A DNA stretch of 64,000 nt from Powellomyces hirtus (GCA_025526995.1 JAHLKG010000016.1:310001-374000), one strand, 5' to 3'. Counted from the stretch's first letter, positions 1-13,106 are shown. The notes: a model not told the origin generated them from the letters alone. Numbers and translations: made by a program.

Positions 1-526
1 ATGGGTGGGGATCGTGAGGCTTTTTGGAATGCAGCGATTTCTGCAGGTACGCATTTGATGCAAGAGTACGAATGGCCATAGGAGTTGTATCTGCATTTGG
101 CACTGCTTTTACTCTCCAAAGTCCGCTGATGTCCTCCACCATACTGACGCTCGTGCAAAGCGTTTCAATTCTGCTATACAACTTTATTTGGCTGGTTTGC
201 AACGTTCTTGCTCGTTCGCACAGGTACATTATTCTCATTCCTTCCAAGCCTGGGTCCTTTGTCTAACATTGCTGCGACAGGCCACCTCATCGCTCCCGTC
301 GTCAGTCATATGTTTTGCAATGTCATGGGCTTCCCAGATGTCCATGCGATCAATGATCATCCAAGGCATAGAAGAAAACGTACGTGTTCCACAAAACGCC
401 CTGCAATTGCTCAGTACATTCTGCTGACGCTATCAAATCACAGCGCTCATTGCAAGTTACTTCGTTGGCATGCTCTTATTTGCGCGTGCACTCTTCCCTG
501 CCACCGATCCAACGCTCTATTCCTGA
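1..526 (+). CDS. RCE1: CAAX prenyl protease 2 (RCE1), C-terminal part
   Basis: ER-membrane protease that removes the -AAX tripeptide from prenylated CAAX proteins such as Ras and a-factor. Only the 3' part is in the window. Exons 1-46, 161-223, 281-379 and 444-526 join in frame; the first intron has a CTGAC branch site 14 nt before its 3' end. The joined protein reads [19 protein letters not shown] then [20 protein letters not shown], the family's conserved C-terminal block with its catalytic-region His and Asn (SHMFCN). It continues to HPRHRRK, a last membrane segment ([14 protein letters not shown]) and a stop at 524. The EE motif and upstream membrane segments lie outside the window. It converges with the CorA gene 185 nt away. 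Family very secure; the first exon is short and rests on splice phase. Confidence 0.88.
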
Positions 527-711
527 GCACATGAACAGGAGTTGACGAGCTCTTAACATCATTCGATTCTTGTTGAGGAGGCCTTGCACTGGCAATCACT
601 TCAGGACGTGGTTATTGAGTTCCTAGCTTTTGCGCCTCTCAATTGCGTGTCGTGCGCTGGGTGTAGAAATTGAGCTTGCAGCCCATAGATCATACTACAC
701 TCCAATTTCAC

Positions 712-2913
712 TCATGAACGCCTACTGCCGGCGCCCACCCACCCCATGTACCGGAATGATAATATCATCACACACACCATACCCGCCACGATCAACCAAA
801 ATCTGTAAATAACCAGCGTCAGTGCTGACTTAGTGTACATATAAAAGATCTCGGGCACTTACGCATATACACCCATTCCCCATTGCAGTTCTATGCGAGA
901 AAGAAAATATGAGTTGAGCGGTCCTGTCTGTGGTAACTGAGAGAGGAATTTGACCTGGGAAGTGTTCGAAGTTCATTCCAAAGACTCCGGCCAAGAATGA
1001 TATCGGTAGAAAGACCAGAGATACAAGAGAGAGTGTTCGCATAGCCTATTTCAAGATGTCAAGGTCAGCTGCTGACAATACAACGAAGTATGCTGCTGGC
1101 AATTCCAACCTCGTTCGTGGAGTGCGATACGGTGTTGAATATCAGGTCAATGAGATGTCTCGCGTCGTTTTCAAAGCATTCCAGCCCATCTACAACAGTG
1201 CCAACGTGATCCTTGACGTCTGCTAGGTATGTCCTCGTAAGCTTCGAGATGAAAGGAGCCAGAGGAGCAGGCTCTTGATGAGTGTAAAATGCTTTGCCGT
1301 TTTCCCGCAGAGAGGCGACCAGATTCTTCATCGGCATCAATGTTCGGCGCAAGATGCCCAACTCCTTCGCAATCAAATGTAGCTCTGCAGAGTATTATCA
1401 GTCAGCGATGATCGAGGCAAGCAATCAAATGACTAAATGTGTGCACCTTGCGTGGCTTCCGCCTTTGGCTCTTGTAGGACGTATGCCTCCAGTAGATCGA
1501 GCTGATTTTTGTAAGCGTCCAATATTGGGAAGAAATGATCTGTGGCCTGCAATCGGTCAGAACATAAGGTCATGGACAACTTGTGTAACAAGTAGGCACT
1601 TACTATGTCCATCAGAGAGAACAGCAAAAAGCTTGCATCTTCGGCATTCCTGAGAAGTGTCCCTTCCTCCTCCAACCGAGTATACAGCGGCAATGTCGCT
1701 GTCTCGCCATCGTTTTGGAAGATTGAGATCATCGTTCCATCTCGCATCAGGAATATGTTGATTTGCTCAATGTTGATGTCGGGGCGTGGTGGCATTTTCG
1801 GAAACACCTTGAATTGAACACGATTACGGAACAGCGGCGTACGGAAAGTATCCTGAGGTGCCTGCTCGCGTCCAAGGTCGGCGTTGGCCTGAATGTTCTC
1901 AACCTCATCTAGGCTGCAAAGCATCATGCTGATGTAGATATGGTTTTCATACCAGTCCGCTTTGATTCTGTGATGAACCAACGAGTTAGTGTCGAGCTAT
2001 GTTTGGCAACACACTCTCGAGGGAGACGTACGCTTGCGGGAAGTGGAACACATCCTCAACTGTGAACCCGAACAATAGTTAAAGCAATCTGCCTTCAATT
2101 TTTTCTATCCAGTTTGGTTTACCTGCTAGCGGATGTAGCTCTGAGAAGGGATGGAATCAGAGAGATGTACGAGAATGACAGCAGAGCGAATATTATACGT
2201 ACTGAAGAAATCAGCGACACACCCTATAACTTGATAGTTCAATCCTCGGACATCTGGGAGAAAACGATTTATCTGCATTCGACTCACTATGGATTTTGCA
2301 TCAAACTGTTTACCTATCCATCTTGTTTTGGCCCACGCTGGCCTCTGATTGCGGTAGCGTTCATCATTTTGGTTAGCGAATAGCAATCATTCAGCGAATG
2401 TGTGGCGAAAAATGGGCAGGGAGAGCTACTGATCAACGTCTCGGGATAGATTGAGCTTCTTACCGGGCTTCTTAGGAATTCCGCAAGGGTGAAGCGACTA
2501 AGATCATGAAACTCGTACCGGGTGGCCGAAAAATCAACCACACGAATCGTGGCTTCCGTCTATCAAGTCCAAGATTAGGAGAAAGGTCCATTCCGTTCTT
2601 TCCGCCGCGTCATTGAATCCCAAAGTACCTTGAAAAGAGCTTCCAATTCTGGATGGGGTTGTTGGACATCTATCCCTGGCGGCAACCCTGGTTTGCGTAG
2701 TCCATGTCGGCCATGGTGCTGGGCATCTGAGAAATCGTCGGGTCAGACTGGCCTGCCCGAACGAGGAGCAGCATTGGGAGACGAACCGCGCAGTGAGCTG
2801 AATAGACTCTTGGCATTGAGTATCTGCTTTACGTGCTTCCTTAATCTCCCCGGCCTAGGCGCTGGGGGATCAACAATAATTGTGTCCAGAAGTGTGGGTG
2901 CATTGTCAGTCAT
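712..2913 (-). CDS. CorA/ALR-type magnesium transporter
   Basis: CorA-superfamily divalent cation channel, probably moving Mg2+ across a membrane. 13 exons: 2787-2913, 2629-2726, 2464-2559, 2314-2344, 2203-2253, 2123-2140, 2032-2059, 1604-1967, 1447-1546, 1110-1384, 955-1045, 863-890, 712-802; 1398 nt, 465 aa. The N-terminal domain has [28 protein letters not shown] and [20 protein letters not shown], the usual order in fungal ALR/MNR proteins. A long helical region follows, then the pore helix ending in the signature [11 protein letters not shown] and a second membrane helix ([16 protein letters not shown]). The acidic PGID region near residue 70 also fits ALR proteins. Start is the first ATG after an in-frame TGA. 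One exon is only 18 nt (2123-2140). Plasma-membrane versus organellar location cannot be told. Confidence 0.9.
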
Positions 2914-3779
2914 GACGACTGTCGGAGTGTGTAAAAACGGCTGTCAAAAGTCAAAAGACCACCTTCAACTGACGGGGGAAGAGCTCCGTAAGTCCTAATC
3001 TCCGGTGCCGCAAAATGGCTTGATTCAACGGTTGCTGCTGCGGCGGCGGAGGCCATTGAAATGACGTTAGATTATCGAAGGCACCGGAAAATTCGACGTG
3101 GCTTGATGATGTTTGGGAGAAGTCGCGGGGTTTGAAAGGACTTGCCTCCCCTCATCAGTCCCTTTAATATCTCTTTTGTCTGCAGGGCCCAAGTCTGGGG
3201 CCATGTCACGGTAAGTCATTACATCATGCCAGAAAGCGCAGCGGTGCACAAATCACACCCTTGTGCCGCGGGCATTCCATGCCTACGACTAATGACTTGG
3301 GATAACGCTTTCATGTGTAGAGAACTTAAAGCAGTTTCTGTGGAGATACGCGTTTGGAGTACGCGTTGGCTGAGTGTGCCCGACAAGCCCTTCCAATTAA
3401 GCAGAAGTCTAAGTCACCATTATCCATGTGCTGCGTTAAACCCAATGCACATTAAAATCTCAGGACACTGATTTATCCTTCACTGTCAACATCAATTGGT
3501 TCTTCCGAGTGATCTGCGCGCGCCACCCATTGTAGTTGATCGTGGCAGTACGAGGGTAGGCCATTATTTCCTCAAAGCAGAGGACATGAAAATATACACA
3601 GATGAGAGTATAAATAAAGATGTTGGTGGGTCCCCGGGTAAGCGGAGCGAGACACGGGTGTGAAAAGGGCCCTTTCGATGGTTCGTGGATCTCTCAAGAA
3701 GCTTAGAGAGGAGGCAAACAATGGATGCTACCTCCTGTGATGATGCAGGGCTGATGATGATGTGCGTTCGATTCGTCGT
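2914..3779. other. intergenic stretch without recognisable gene
   Basis: 866 nt between the start of the Mg transporter and the stop of MRT4, both on the minus strand. Short ORFs here (for example 3142-3471 plus) lack family resemblance and usable splice context. It must hold the Mg-transporter promoter and the MRT4 3' end. I see no RNA gene or repeat. Confidence 0.5.
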
Positions 3780-4640
3780 TCAGACCATAACAGCGTCTTC
3801 CTCCGAGTAGTCGGTGAAGGAACCATCGTGCAGGTGGCACAGGATGGTGACATGGAAATCAGCTTGCTGGATGTAAAAGTGTTTCTACAGCGTGGACAAA
3901 GAGTGGCAACATCAGTACCATGGCCGACAGGAGCAAGATGATAGGATGGCACAGTTCAAGTTTCTCTTCGAGACCTACCAGAATTTGGGCCTGGTCCGGG
4001 GTAAGGGTTTGACCCTCTGTGCAGACGGTATGAGAAGATCGAAGGCACACGATGCCGTTAACAAGCTCAGTGGGCATTCCGAGGGCGCGGAGTTGCGGCT
4101 CCATGTTGTGCGGAACTGGGTCAGATTCTGCGCGGACGAGGGGGCCTTCGGGCAGGACAATTGTGTCAGTTGCAACCGCACCGGATCGTGCATAATCCTT
4201 CTTTACAAATTCGTCGAAAAATTGCTTAACGTCCTTGTAGGAGTCGTTGGAGAATAGCAAGCCGACATTGCCGACGAGACGGGCAGCGAGAAGGTGAGTG
4301 TTTTCAGCGGGTTCGTCGGTTGCAGACGAGCCGAGGGCCTTCGCCATGACTCGGTTGCGGCCAAAGAAGAAGCGGTCTGCGCTTCGCTCGGCACGAGCGT
4401 CCTTTAGGAATGTATTTCTCATGTTGGCGACGCTGAATACATAAGCGTGAGCGTAGGTCTGGACGGCGGTGTGGATCGCTGAAACAAGCTCGGCTTTGTG
4501 TTCCCGAGTCTTCTTGTCCGTTTGTGTGAGGTTTACTAAAGAAGGAGACAACGGCCTTGGGTTAGCGTCACAATTCACACTAGACACCAAAGTATGAGGC
4601 AGAGGACCCTACCAATTTTTACTCGCTTTGACTTGGGCAT
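3780..4640 (-). CDS. MRT4: mRNA turnover protein 4 / ribosome assembly factor MRT4
   Basis: Nucleolar paralogue of stalk protein P0. It holds the P0 site on pre-60S particles until P0 replaces it. Exons 4613-4640, 3979-4535 and 3780-3884; 690 nt, 229 aa. The N-terminus MPKSKRVKIVNLTQTDKK is typical of MRT4. FVEFVKKDYARSG-like and AESDPVPHNMEPQLRALGMP segments match the P0-like fold, and the last exon adds KHFYIQQADFHVTILCHLHD. P0's acidic stalk-binding tail is absent, as expected. Divergent from BUD23, another ribosome factor, 281 nt away, so the two may share a promoter. Confidence 0.93.
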
Positions 4641-4921
4641 GTTGTCTTTGTGTAGGGGGTTTTGGTATGCGTGGGGAAAAGGTGGAGGATGCTTGAAATA
4701 CTGATAATTCGGTAATGGTGCTTTTCCTTCTTTTTCTTTTTTACGCTGTGAACCTCATGGGAGCTGTTTGACAGCGCGCGCGCCCAAAACAGTGGCTTGG
4801 TGGGCTGGAGTGGCTGGATCCAGCATGTCAGTTGCTGCGCATTCTGCGAAGATGCACCAAGTTCACACTTTTTGTCTGCCCAGATTCAGGATAAAAAAAA
4901 ATAAACTCTCAACAGCAAACA

Positions 4922-6065
4922 ATGTCTCGGCCAGAGCACACGGCACCGCCGGAAATTGTAAGTGATTCGATAAGCGATAGATGGTGCAATGGGAGAAGTC
5001 TTGAGAGCGAGGATGTTTATTTTTGATTCTCGCTCAAATTTAGTTCTACAATGAGGACGAGGCATCAAAATACACGAACAAGTATGTGCATTCAGCTTCA
5101 CATAGACCTTGAGTACCCTTCGATGATGAAGCCTAACATCATAAGCTCTTTAGCTCCCGAATTATATCTATTCAGAATGAAATGTCTTACCGAGCCCTCG
5201 AGCTTCTCGCCCTGCCCGAAGACGAAGTAGCTTTTGTTCTGGACATCGGATGCGGATCGGGACTTAGTGGAGAGGTTTTAGAGGAGGAAGGACACTTTTG
5301 GGTGGGAATGGACATCAGCGATTCCATGCTGGAGGTCGCCAAAGAGCGTGAAGTGGATGGCGATCTATTCCTTCAAGATATTGGACAAGGGATGGGATTC
5401 CGGGCAGGAACTTTTGATGGAGCCATCAGGTTTGTTTAAAACATGACCGTGGACGGACAAAAAGGATTACGAGCTAATTGCTTCATTTGTGGAACATCAG
5501 CATCTCTGTTCTGCAATGGCTTTGCAATGCCGACAAAGCTGTCAACAATCCACGATCGCGTCTAAAGCGATTTTTCAGCACCCTCTACTCGTCTCTCGCG
5601 AGAGGCGCCCGCGCAGTCTTCCAGTTCTACCCGGAGAACTCAGAGCAGATTGAAATGATTATATCCAGCGCAATGAAGGCCGGTTTCACTGGTGGACTTG
5701 TTGTCGACTTCCCGAACTCCTCAAAAGCCAAAAAGTACTACCTGTGTCTGTTTGCTGGTTACAAAGACAGCGCAGGGCAAAGCCCAGAGCTCCCGAAGGG
5801 TCTTGGCGATGGAGACGAATCACAGGTCACTTATGCATCGAAGCGGTTAGTGGAACTTGCTTTGGTGCGATCTTTATGGGAAGCTACTGAGGGGCTGATC
5901 AAATTTTTTGACAGTGTACGGGAACGCCGGAAAGGACCTGTGAACCGCAAGCCAGTGAAGGACAAAAAATGGGTGCAGCACAAGAAGGAGCTCAACAGGT
6001 CCAGGGGCAAGGAGACTCCGGCAGATTCGAAATATACCGCCCGCAAAAGAAGAACACAATTCTAG
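4922..6065 (+). CDS. BUD23: 18S rRNA (guanine-N7)-methyltransferase BUD23
   Basis: SAM-dependent enzyme that makes m7G near the 3' end of 18S rRNA and supports pre-40S export, acting with TRM112. Exons 4922-4957, 5044-5081, 5154-5429, 5501-5845, 5915-6065; 281 aa. The protein starts MSRPEHTAPPEI then FYNEDEASKYTN, the family hallmark. The SAM motif is VLDIGCGSGLSGEVLEEEG, followed by VGMDISDSMLEVA and ISISVLQWLCNAD. The basic tail KPVKDKKWVQHKKELNRSRG ends in KYTARKRRTQF, as in other BUD23 proteins. The last intron is 69 nt and open in frame, so retaining it would insert 23 residues rather than truncate. Confidence 0.95.
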
Positions 6066-6317
6066 TCCTTTTGCGCGTGATCACCCCTCTTCCATCCATT
6101 GCCACGTACTGTTGCTATCATTTCTCATCTATTACTACGGACCTAATGTTCTACAAAGAAGCATTCCTACCATAAATCGTGCTCAAGCCAACAGATTCTT
6201 AGGCTAACCAGTCGGTCTAATAAATACAGGTCGGAGGAAAAGCTCTGAGCTTTCTGTCCCTCCAAAATTGCTCTCTGATCTATGTATATTCCGGTCAGAA
6301 TGAGTAAGGCAGGCATG

Positions 6318-8296
6318 TTATCGCCATTTGCTTAGTCTCCGCTCCTCAAGGAAGCGAGACTCAACAAAATCGATGAACTCTGCAGAGTAATGCTCGCTCA
6401 GTTTGTTGGCCGGAATTTTTTCGTGCTTCTCAGCTTCCGCACGCGTGAGGCAAACAACATTCTGGAACGTTGCGGGCTGGGATGTATCCCAACGGACGAG
6501 CTGCAGCTTGTCAAATGTTCCCGAAAGTGCACTTCGTCCTCGCCATATCTTGATTCGACACATGGATCAGATTAGTTACAATAACGTCAATTGAAAAAGG
6601 ATCGCTTTCGTCGTTCTTATCAAGGGCGAGAGGCTACATACCTCTTCGAAGATATAACCGACGTCGCTGGTATTCAGAGCCAAACTCCCGCCAGAGCCGC
6701 GATGCCCATCCTTTTCGCGATTGACCAGATCGCGGTGCAAACGAGCGTATGTCTTCTCACGCAGTTTGATCGCCAACGGCTCCGTCGGCCACTCGGCAAG
6801 TTCCGTAATTACATACGAAGCTAAGCAGTTTCCAAAGAGAGCTGGCAGAGTTCCAAGAACTGTATGTAGGTTTCAGTAACATGGATCATTTGAGTGAGTA
6901 TCATGTGCGAACTCACCAGGAAGGATGCTATACCAGGACAGACATATATATGTAAGTTGAAAGAAGGAAACGTGGAATATAACTCAACATACATACCGGA
7001 CGCGGAAATCTGGCAAGGCAGAATACTCCTCAGCTTCGTGCACCTTGTCCTCTTCCAATGGCAAGAGCTTGACAGATCCAGGTTTCTCCGTCGAGTAAAC
7101 TACTGGAACTCCACTCTCAACACCTTTCAGCTTGAGACCCCTTCGTGTCGCCCGTGCAAGCGGGTCCTCTGCAACAAGAAATTGTCAGCGGGCGGATCCT
7201 TTGGTAGTATACGATCAAGACTTGCGAGTCTCACCAAAAGTCTCACTGATATCAGCGATTTGAATGCGAGAAGAGTCGGCCTTGGCTCCGGCGCCCATAG
7301 ACGAGATGATGCGAATCTTGTGGTCCTTGCAGTACTTGATCAAGTCCATTTTCGTGTTCAGGTTGTCAATACAGTCTATAAGCAGATTCAAATTAGCAGT
7401 GAGCTGCGAAAAGCGCATGTCACCGAAGACCCTTACCCAAAACATAATCCGGATTTCCACTTAAAAGTTCCTCAGCGGCGTCAATGTTAAACAGCTCGTT
7501 TCGAGCATCAATCTGCACATGAGGAGCAATCTCCTTGAAGTGTCTTTCCAGGCACCCACTCTTGGATGTTCCAACATCAGCCTGAGTCGCTACTGCGTGC
7601 CGATTAAGACTCGAAAGCGAAACTTGGTCGAAGTCAATCAAACGTAACCGCTATAGTTCGAACATAAGATATCGCTCTGTCACATCTCGAAGGCGACCTT
7701 GGACATGAGAAACCCACTTGAACTCCGGATCGCAAGAGCATGTGTGCCTTTATGACAAGATTTCAACTTCCCCGTGAGTAAACTGGGCCAATTGGCGAAA
7801 GCCCGATTTTACATACCGCATGACTGCCTACATAAGACTCTGTCAGTACATGGATGCTGTTTCACCAAAGTCACTGCCTACAAACTTACCAACACCACCA
7901 AGTCCAACAACTATAACGAAGGCCGATCGGACTTTGGCGACTCCCTGGAGTGATTGGATCAGAGATCAAACGTGAACGGAACTGGATATATCATAGTTGA
8001 CCAACCTCCTCTCCCAAAAAGGCATAGTTCCGCGCTAGTTGTTCTCTGATGAGATGTTCAGCCAAAACGGGGGCAGGCTTTTTGCCACCTCGTGCGACAG
8101 GTGCGGAGTGTGAAGGTTCATCCAACTTCGAGAATGAGTGCGACCTCGAAATTTCGTCCTTAATTCGTCGTATGCGGGATTGTTTGCTGTAATGTTGAAC
8201 CGCAAATATGGAGGACGCGGTTGCAAGCGACGCAAGCAGAGCAACGGCAATCGTTGTTGCGTGCGGGACCTCTACCGAAGGCAGCTTTAGACCCAT
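6318..8296 (-). CDS. tRNA threonylcarbamoyladenosine dehydratase (TcdA/TCD1-2 family)
   Basis: E1-like enzyme that cyclises t6A to ct6A at tRNA position 37; fungal homologues sit on the mitochondrial outer membrane. Ten exons: 8006-8296, 7890-7944, 7817-7827, 7718-7747, 7437-7650, 7235-7375, 6997-7168, 6917-6927, 6642-6859, 6318-6548; 1374 nt, 457 aa. A hydrophobic segment near residues 15-35 (TTIAVALLASLATASSIFAV) suits a tail-in membrane anchor. Then come FVIVVGLGGVGSHA (nucleotide loop), RLRLIDFDQVSLSSLNRHAV, DCIDNLNTKMDLIKYC and FEDPLARATRRGLK. ATG 8296 was chosen because it puts the anchor at the N-terminus, though the frame stays open upstream. Two exons are just 11 nt. Confidence 0.93.
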
Positions 8297-8516
8297 TGCT
8301 GCGGGAAATGTCTCAATTTCGGATTTCTCAAAACGTCGAACAACCCTAACCCTACAATCCCGCGCTTTGGTAATTGCCTCCGGTGCTGCGCCAAAAAGAT
8401 TTCCTGACGCTCCGTTCCGCAGCAATACCGCAATCCCGTGATTTGGCGAGCGTCGCGTTCGAAGTGTGCCACGAGTTTGGTTGTCGAAATCTTGGAACTT
8501 GTCGCAATTGCCAGAC

Positions 8517-11500
8517 ATGAGTTTTCTGTTCTCTGGGTACTCTGCCCTGCGTGGCGATAAAGGAGCTGAACAAACAGGAGCAGAAACCGTGCACAAGTTA
8601 TGTGATCGGGTTCAGTCGTCCACATTGTTGGAGGACAGGCGGGCGGCTGTTCTCGGGCTAAAAGGCCTGGCTCGGGACTGGAAGCTGGTGAGGACCCTCC
8701 CTTCAGAAAAGGACAGGAGGCGGACTTTGCGAGGAGTCACCTCCGCTCCTGCTTATCACAATCGACTGAACCGCACTCCGTAGGACGTTGGAACGCGAGG
8801 AATGCCTGTGCTGATCAATGTGTTGCGCAACGATCGCATGGATGTTGACATCGTGAAAGCTAGCATGGAGACACTTAACATACTATGCACACATGAGAAA
8901 GGGTCTGGAGAGCACAGCCCTACGAAAGTACGTGCGGTACTTTGTCCCGCCGAAGACGCGTATTTTGTCTGATCCAGGACTTTGAAGACGTCGGAAGGAA
9001 GCAACGACTTGGAGCTGATGTTCACGGAGATATTTACCAAGGTGAGTGCACTTCAGGCATCAAGTTCTGTGCTTTCACTCATTATATGCTTCTTAGAATG
9101 CATCAAACGTTACACTTCTTCTAGACATTTTGGAAGAAGTCGACTTCTACGTCAGATTTTTTACGGTGCAGCTACTCAACACACTCCTTCAACATTCTGG
9201 GAGTCGCCTGCAAGAGTGCATATTGACTAGTCCTCTTGGCGTGTCGCGGTACGTGATATCTGCCTCTTTGCAAGCGCCTCAGGGATTCTCATTCGCAGAG
9301 AAAGATTGATTGATCTTCTAGACGATCGACGCGAGATCATCCGGAATGGTGAGCAAGTTTCGATACTGCTATACCTTGGGACCTGAGCTGATTGTTATGT
9401 GTACAGAGGGTCTTTTGTTGTTGATTGCATTGACCCAAAACAATGCGGACATTCAGAAGATTATTGCATTCGAGAACGCCTTCGAGAGACTCCTCGGAAT
9501 CATCATGGACGAGGGAGCAACTGACGGCGGGATAATCGTACAAGACTGTCTCCAGTTGACGCATAATCTTCTCAAGTATAATGTTTCGAATCAGGTATGG
9601 CCATGCTTGATGGTTATGCTGTGCCTCGTACGAACATATGGCAAACACTGAATCATGTTTAGAACCTCTTCCGAGAAACAAGCTGCATACAGCGAATTCC
9701 CTCGGTGCTCATCGTGCGAATGATAGCTGATGGCCGGCCAACTCCAGTAGATGCCCCTTTGACAGACAAATCGATTGTGTGGACGGAACAGAAGATCCTC
9801 AATGCTATCTTTGTACTCGAGTTGATCCGCATTCTGGCTGCACCCAAAAACCCAAGTGCACTTGTCAATCAAGTATGGACAGTTGTTTTTAGCAATGATA
9901 CCTCCAGTCATGCTCAATTTGATTTTGCGCAAATTTCTAGAACGTCATGAACTATGCGAAGATCGTTCCCACTCTGAATGAATTGTCCTTCTCGCCGTCT
10001 CTACCTCCGCGAGTTCGAGCGCAGGTGAGCTATTCTGAAAACCGGCCTTTCAACCGATCGAGATTCTGATCCAGAACTTGCAGGCGTTATACGCATTTGG
10101 CGACGCCATTCGCGGACACAAAGCAAATCAGGATGTGGTTTCGCGAATTACGCTACCCTCCACCGAGTTCAAGCAAAGCCGAAACCCAGTCAGTGCCCCT
10201 ACACCTGCGGTGTTACAGATGATTCAGGTCGCATTGGACGCTGGCGACTTCCCTATACGCGCCGCTGCGGCTTACGCTTTTGAGGTATTGCATAATTATT
10301 CCCGTCTCGTTTCAACATTCAATTTCTGACCCAATTTTGAAGTGCTATGTATATCATAACCCCGACGCGCAACTTGCAGTCCTCTCTACTTTGATCTCAC
10401 CGCCGTCCAACAATCCCAATGCTGGTGGCAATTGTATGTTTTGAAGTGAGGGTGGATCTGAGGCATTATCATGGTGTACTCACAAACGTTTGCTACGCAG
10501 TAGAGAATCCGGAGTCTGCTGGATCACTTCTCGTGTCCTCTATCGTTGACTGGGACGCATCACGGAAGGAACCCTTTCGGCCATGGTTCGCCGCCACTTT
10601 ACTGTCGCATGCCCTTAGCGAGAATCTGCAAGGGCAACACTTGGCCTTGGCCACGAAATTAGATGAAGGAGAGGGTGGGTTGAGGACCACTCTAAGCCCG
10701 ATTCATCCCAGCTCACAAGACCCTGCCAATTCAGATGCGGTATCTCTTCTGCACAAATGCATGTTTGCGCTCCTATGTGCATCCCGGGAGACGGCGGATG
10801 CACGTATATCCATCAGTATTTTATGCTTGCTTTGTGTGTGGGTATACGAATGTCCCAAAGCTGTCTCCGAGCTCTTGACGGAAGGGTCCAACATTCAGTT
10901 TGTACGTATCTACTGACTTAACTAGGGATCACACGAATGTCTCTAATATTCACTGGCGATTCTTCCCCACAGCTTGTGGAGCAGATCAATCAGTCCTCGG
11001 GCGTCAATCCCCTTGTCCAAGGAGTGGCCGCGTTCCTGTTGGGTCTTCTATATGAATTCAATGACGACTCCGAGCCAACATTCACCAGGTATGTCTTTCA
11101 TAGCAGACTACAGGATTGCGCATCGCTAATTCGCAATACACATCAATCAGATCCAGCTTACAGTCTTTGGTTACATCCCGAATTGGGGTTGACGTATACG
11201 CAAGCCGCATTGAACGATTAAGAGAGGCCAAAGAGCTGAACAGTGCATCACAGGACATATTGAAGGTGCGATTTGATGAGTAAATCGTACCAGAGCGATC
11301 GTCTGACTCAATGTTGTAGAAGGATGTTTCCTTGGTTCCGGACAGTCAACCCGAGATCTACTTTGACTATATGTTCGTTGAACTCTTCAAATCAAGTCAC
11401 GGTACCTTATGCTTCTGCTGACGCGGGTCATCCAGCGTCTGTGCTGACTTGTTACATGACAGACAGGGTGGTGAGAAGTGTGACGACCGTGGAAGCAAAG

Positions 11501-12266
11501 GGTGGATCGCCGAAGCGAAAGACGACCCGTAGGTTCTCTGTCTACTAACGTTGATCAGGACCATTGCTAATAGGCGCTGCTTGTACGTAGAACTGGATGA
11601 AGCCGAAATCCAAGGTCTCAAGGATAAGATTGCCAGCCAGGAGTCTGAACTTGTCAAGTTGCGCGACAAAGTTCCTGCATTGGAACAAAGCCTCATGGAA
11701 AACGAGAAGCAAGAAACCGAGTTGACGCTTTTACGAGCTCAAGTATCCATGTTGCAAGTGCAATTAGCCGAACAGGTACAACTTTTCGAGGGTCCTACTG
11801 CAAAACGTCCACGCTCACGATCCACTTTGAATAGGCAAAGGAGCACACCAGTCAAGTTGATCTGCTGCAAGAGTCAATAAAGGGCTTACAGCTAGCGCTG
11901 CAGGATCAGACTGAGAAGTACAAGGAACTAGAGAATGACCACGAGGATCTACTGGTATATCTTGCGGAGCAGGAGGAGCAGATGGAACAGTTGCAACAGA
12001 ACAGTGGCCCGGGGGAGGGCGAGAAGAATGAGCAAGAGAGCATAGTCGAAACATCTCTACCTAACGTTGCATTGGGTTTCGGAGACGGTCCAGTTCCTAA
12101 TGATGCTCCAATAACGGAGTCGACTGAGCTCCTGGCGGAGCGTGTCCCCTCCCCTTCAAAGGCGGGAGCCCATCTGTACCAGCAACCATCCGATGACCAG
12201 CATCAAGACAGCGACACTGCTGCTCTGTTCGGAACCTCGAACGGAGGGTACGATCATTTCCTGTAA
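8517..12266 (+). CDS. USO1: general vesicular transport factor USO1/p115
   Basis: Golgi tether that captures COPII vesicles through golgins, Rab1/YPT1 and SNAREs. 17 exons: 8517-8687, 8784-8927, 8988-9041, 9097-9248, 9299-9348, 9407-9594, 9663-9872, 9941-10024, 10075-10284, 10343-10433, 10501-10901, 10973-11088, 11151-11265, 11320-11401, 11463-11528, 11591-11775, 11835-12266; 2751 nt, 916 aa. The start MSFLFSGYSALRGDKGA and LCDRVQSSTLLEDRRAAV are classic. An armadillo-type head fills roughly residues 1-690, then a coiled coil (QLDEAEIQGLKDKIASQ to LAEQEEQMEQLQQ), then an acidic tail. The coiled coil is much shorter than in yeast Uso1 and closer to animal p115. At 8987 the first AG lies too near the branch site and the second seems to be used. 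Confidence 0.93.
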
Positions 12267-12483
12267 CTTGGCATGGCGGTTTCAGTCTCATGACGTAGAC
12301 TAGCATATTAATAAATAGATTTGTTGTGCCTCTAGCTAGCTAGTTGTCTGATGTTTCTATCTACATGGTCGACCCTTTTCTCCACATAGCTAGTACGTGC
12401 TATACAGATTTCTCGACCGAGGAACCCTAGTTGGGGTCCTTCTCTGCCCTATATGCGATACCAAGCAATATACCACAAAAAAA

Positions 12484-13106
12484 TTACGCTTCTGTACTCG
12501 GTGGCGGCGTTGTGTTCTTTGTGGCTTCAGCTTCCTCCCTTCTCTTCAGCTCCATGTCTAATCGTTCTTTCGCCCTGTACACTTTGGATTGCAAGTAAAA
12601 TGATCCTCCCTCCTTCGGATTGTTTTGCTTGAACAGGTGCTCGTAAGACTGTCACGAGGGAACACAGATTGTTATAAGTAAGCTGAAATTCATTATCGCA
12701 TGCAGCGTATCTCCCCGCACCTTTGATATTTCCTCCATTGACGCAGTCCGCTCTACATTCAAAATCTGTGCAGCTTCCTCGACACTTATTCCCGTCTTTC
12801 GCGTCGTAGCATCTAGAGCCGCTCGACCGGTGCCGCCTGCTGCAGCATTCTGAGCAGCGTCTGTTGGTGAAGGTGTTCAAATTAGCTGCGTTGTTCCTTT
12901 GCGTCAGAGAGTGTCCCTTCTACGTACTCTTCGCTGCTTGCTTGTATGCGTCGACAAATGCCCGTCCAAGAATTTGCGAGCCTACTATGGCTATTTGTGT
13001 GATAAGGCGAGCGGGCTAACACAGGTTCATTGCAAAGCGTGGGTCAGTACGCCGACGTTTGGCTATGAACGTACAGTTGGGAGCTGGGACTACTCACGTT
13101 GACCAT
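12484..13106 (-). CDS. PAM16: presequence translocase motor subunit PAM16/TIM16
   Basis: Mitochondrial inner-membrane J-like protein that pairs with PAM18 to control mtHsp70 during import. Exons 13098-13106 (only MVN), 12928-13015, 12721-12860 and 12484-12648; 133 aa. The N-terminal helix [20 protein letters not shown], the linker [17 protein letters not shown] and the J-like part [20 protein letters not shown] are all present. The HPD of true J domains is replaced (NPK), as is normal for PAM16. It ends in a polar tail. Divergent from RRS1 across 326 nt, convergent with USO1. Confidence 0.95.
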
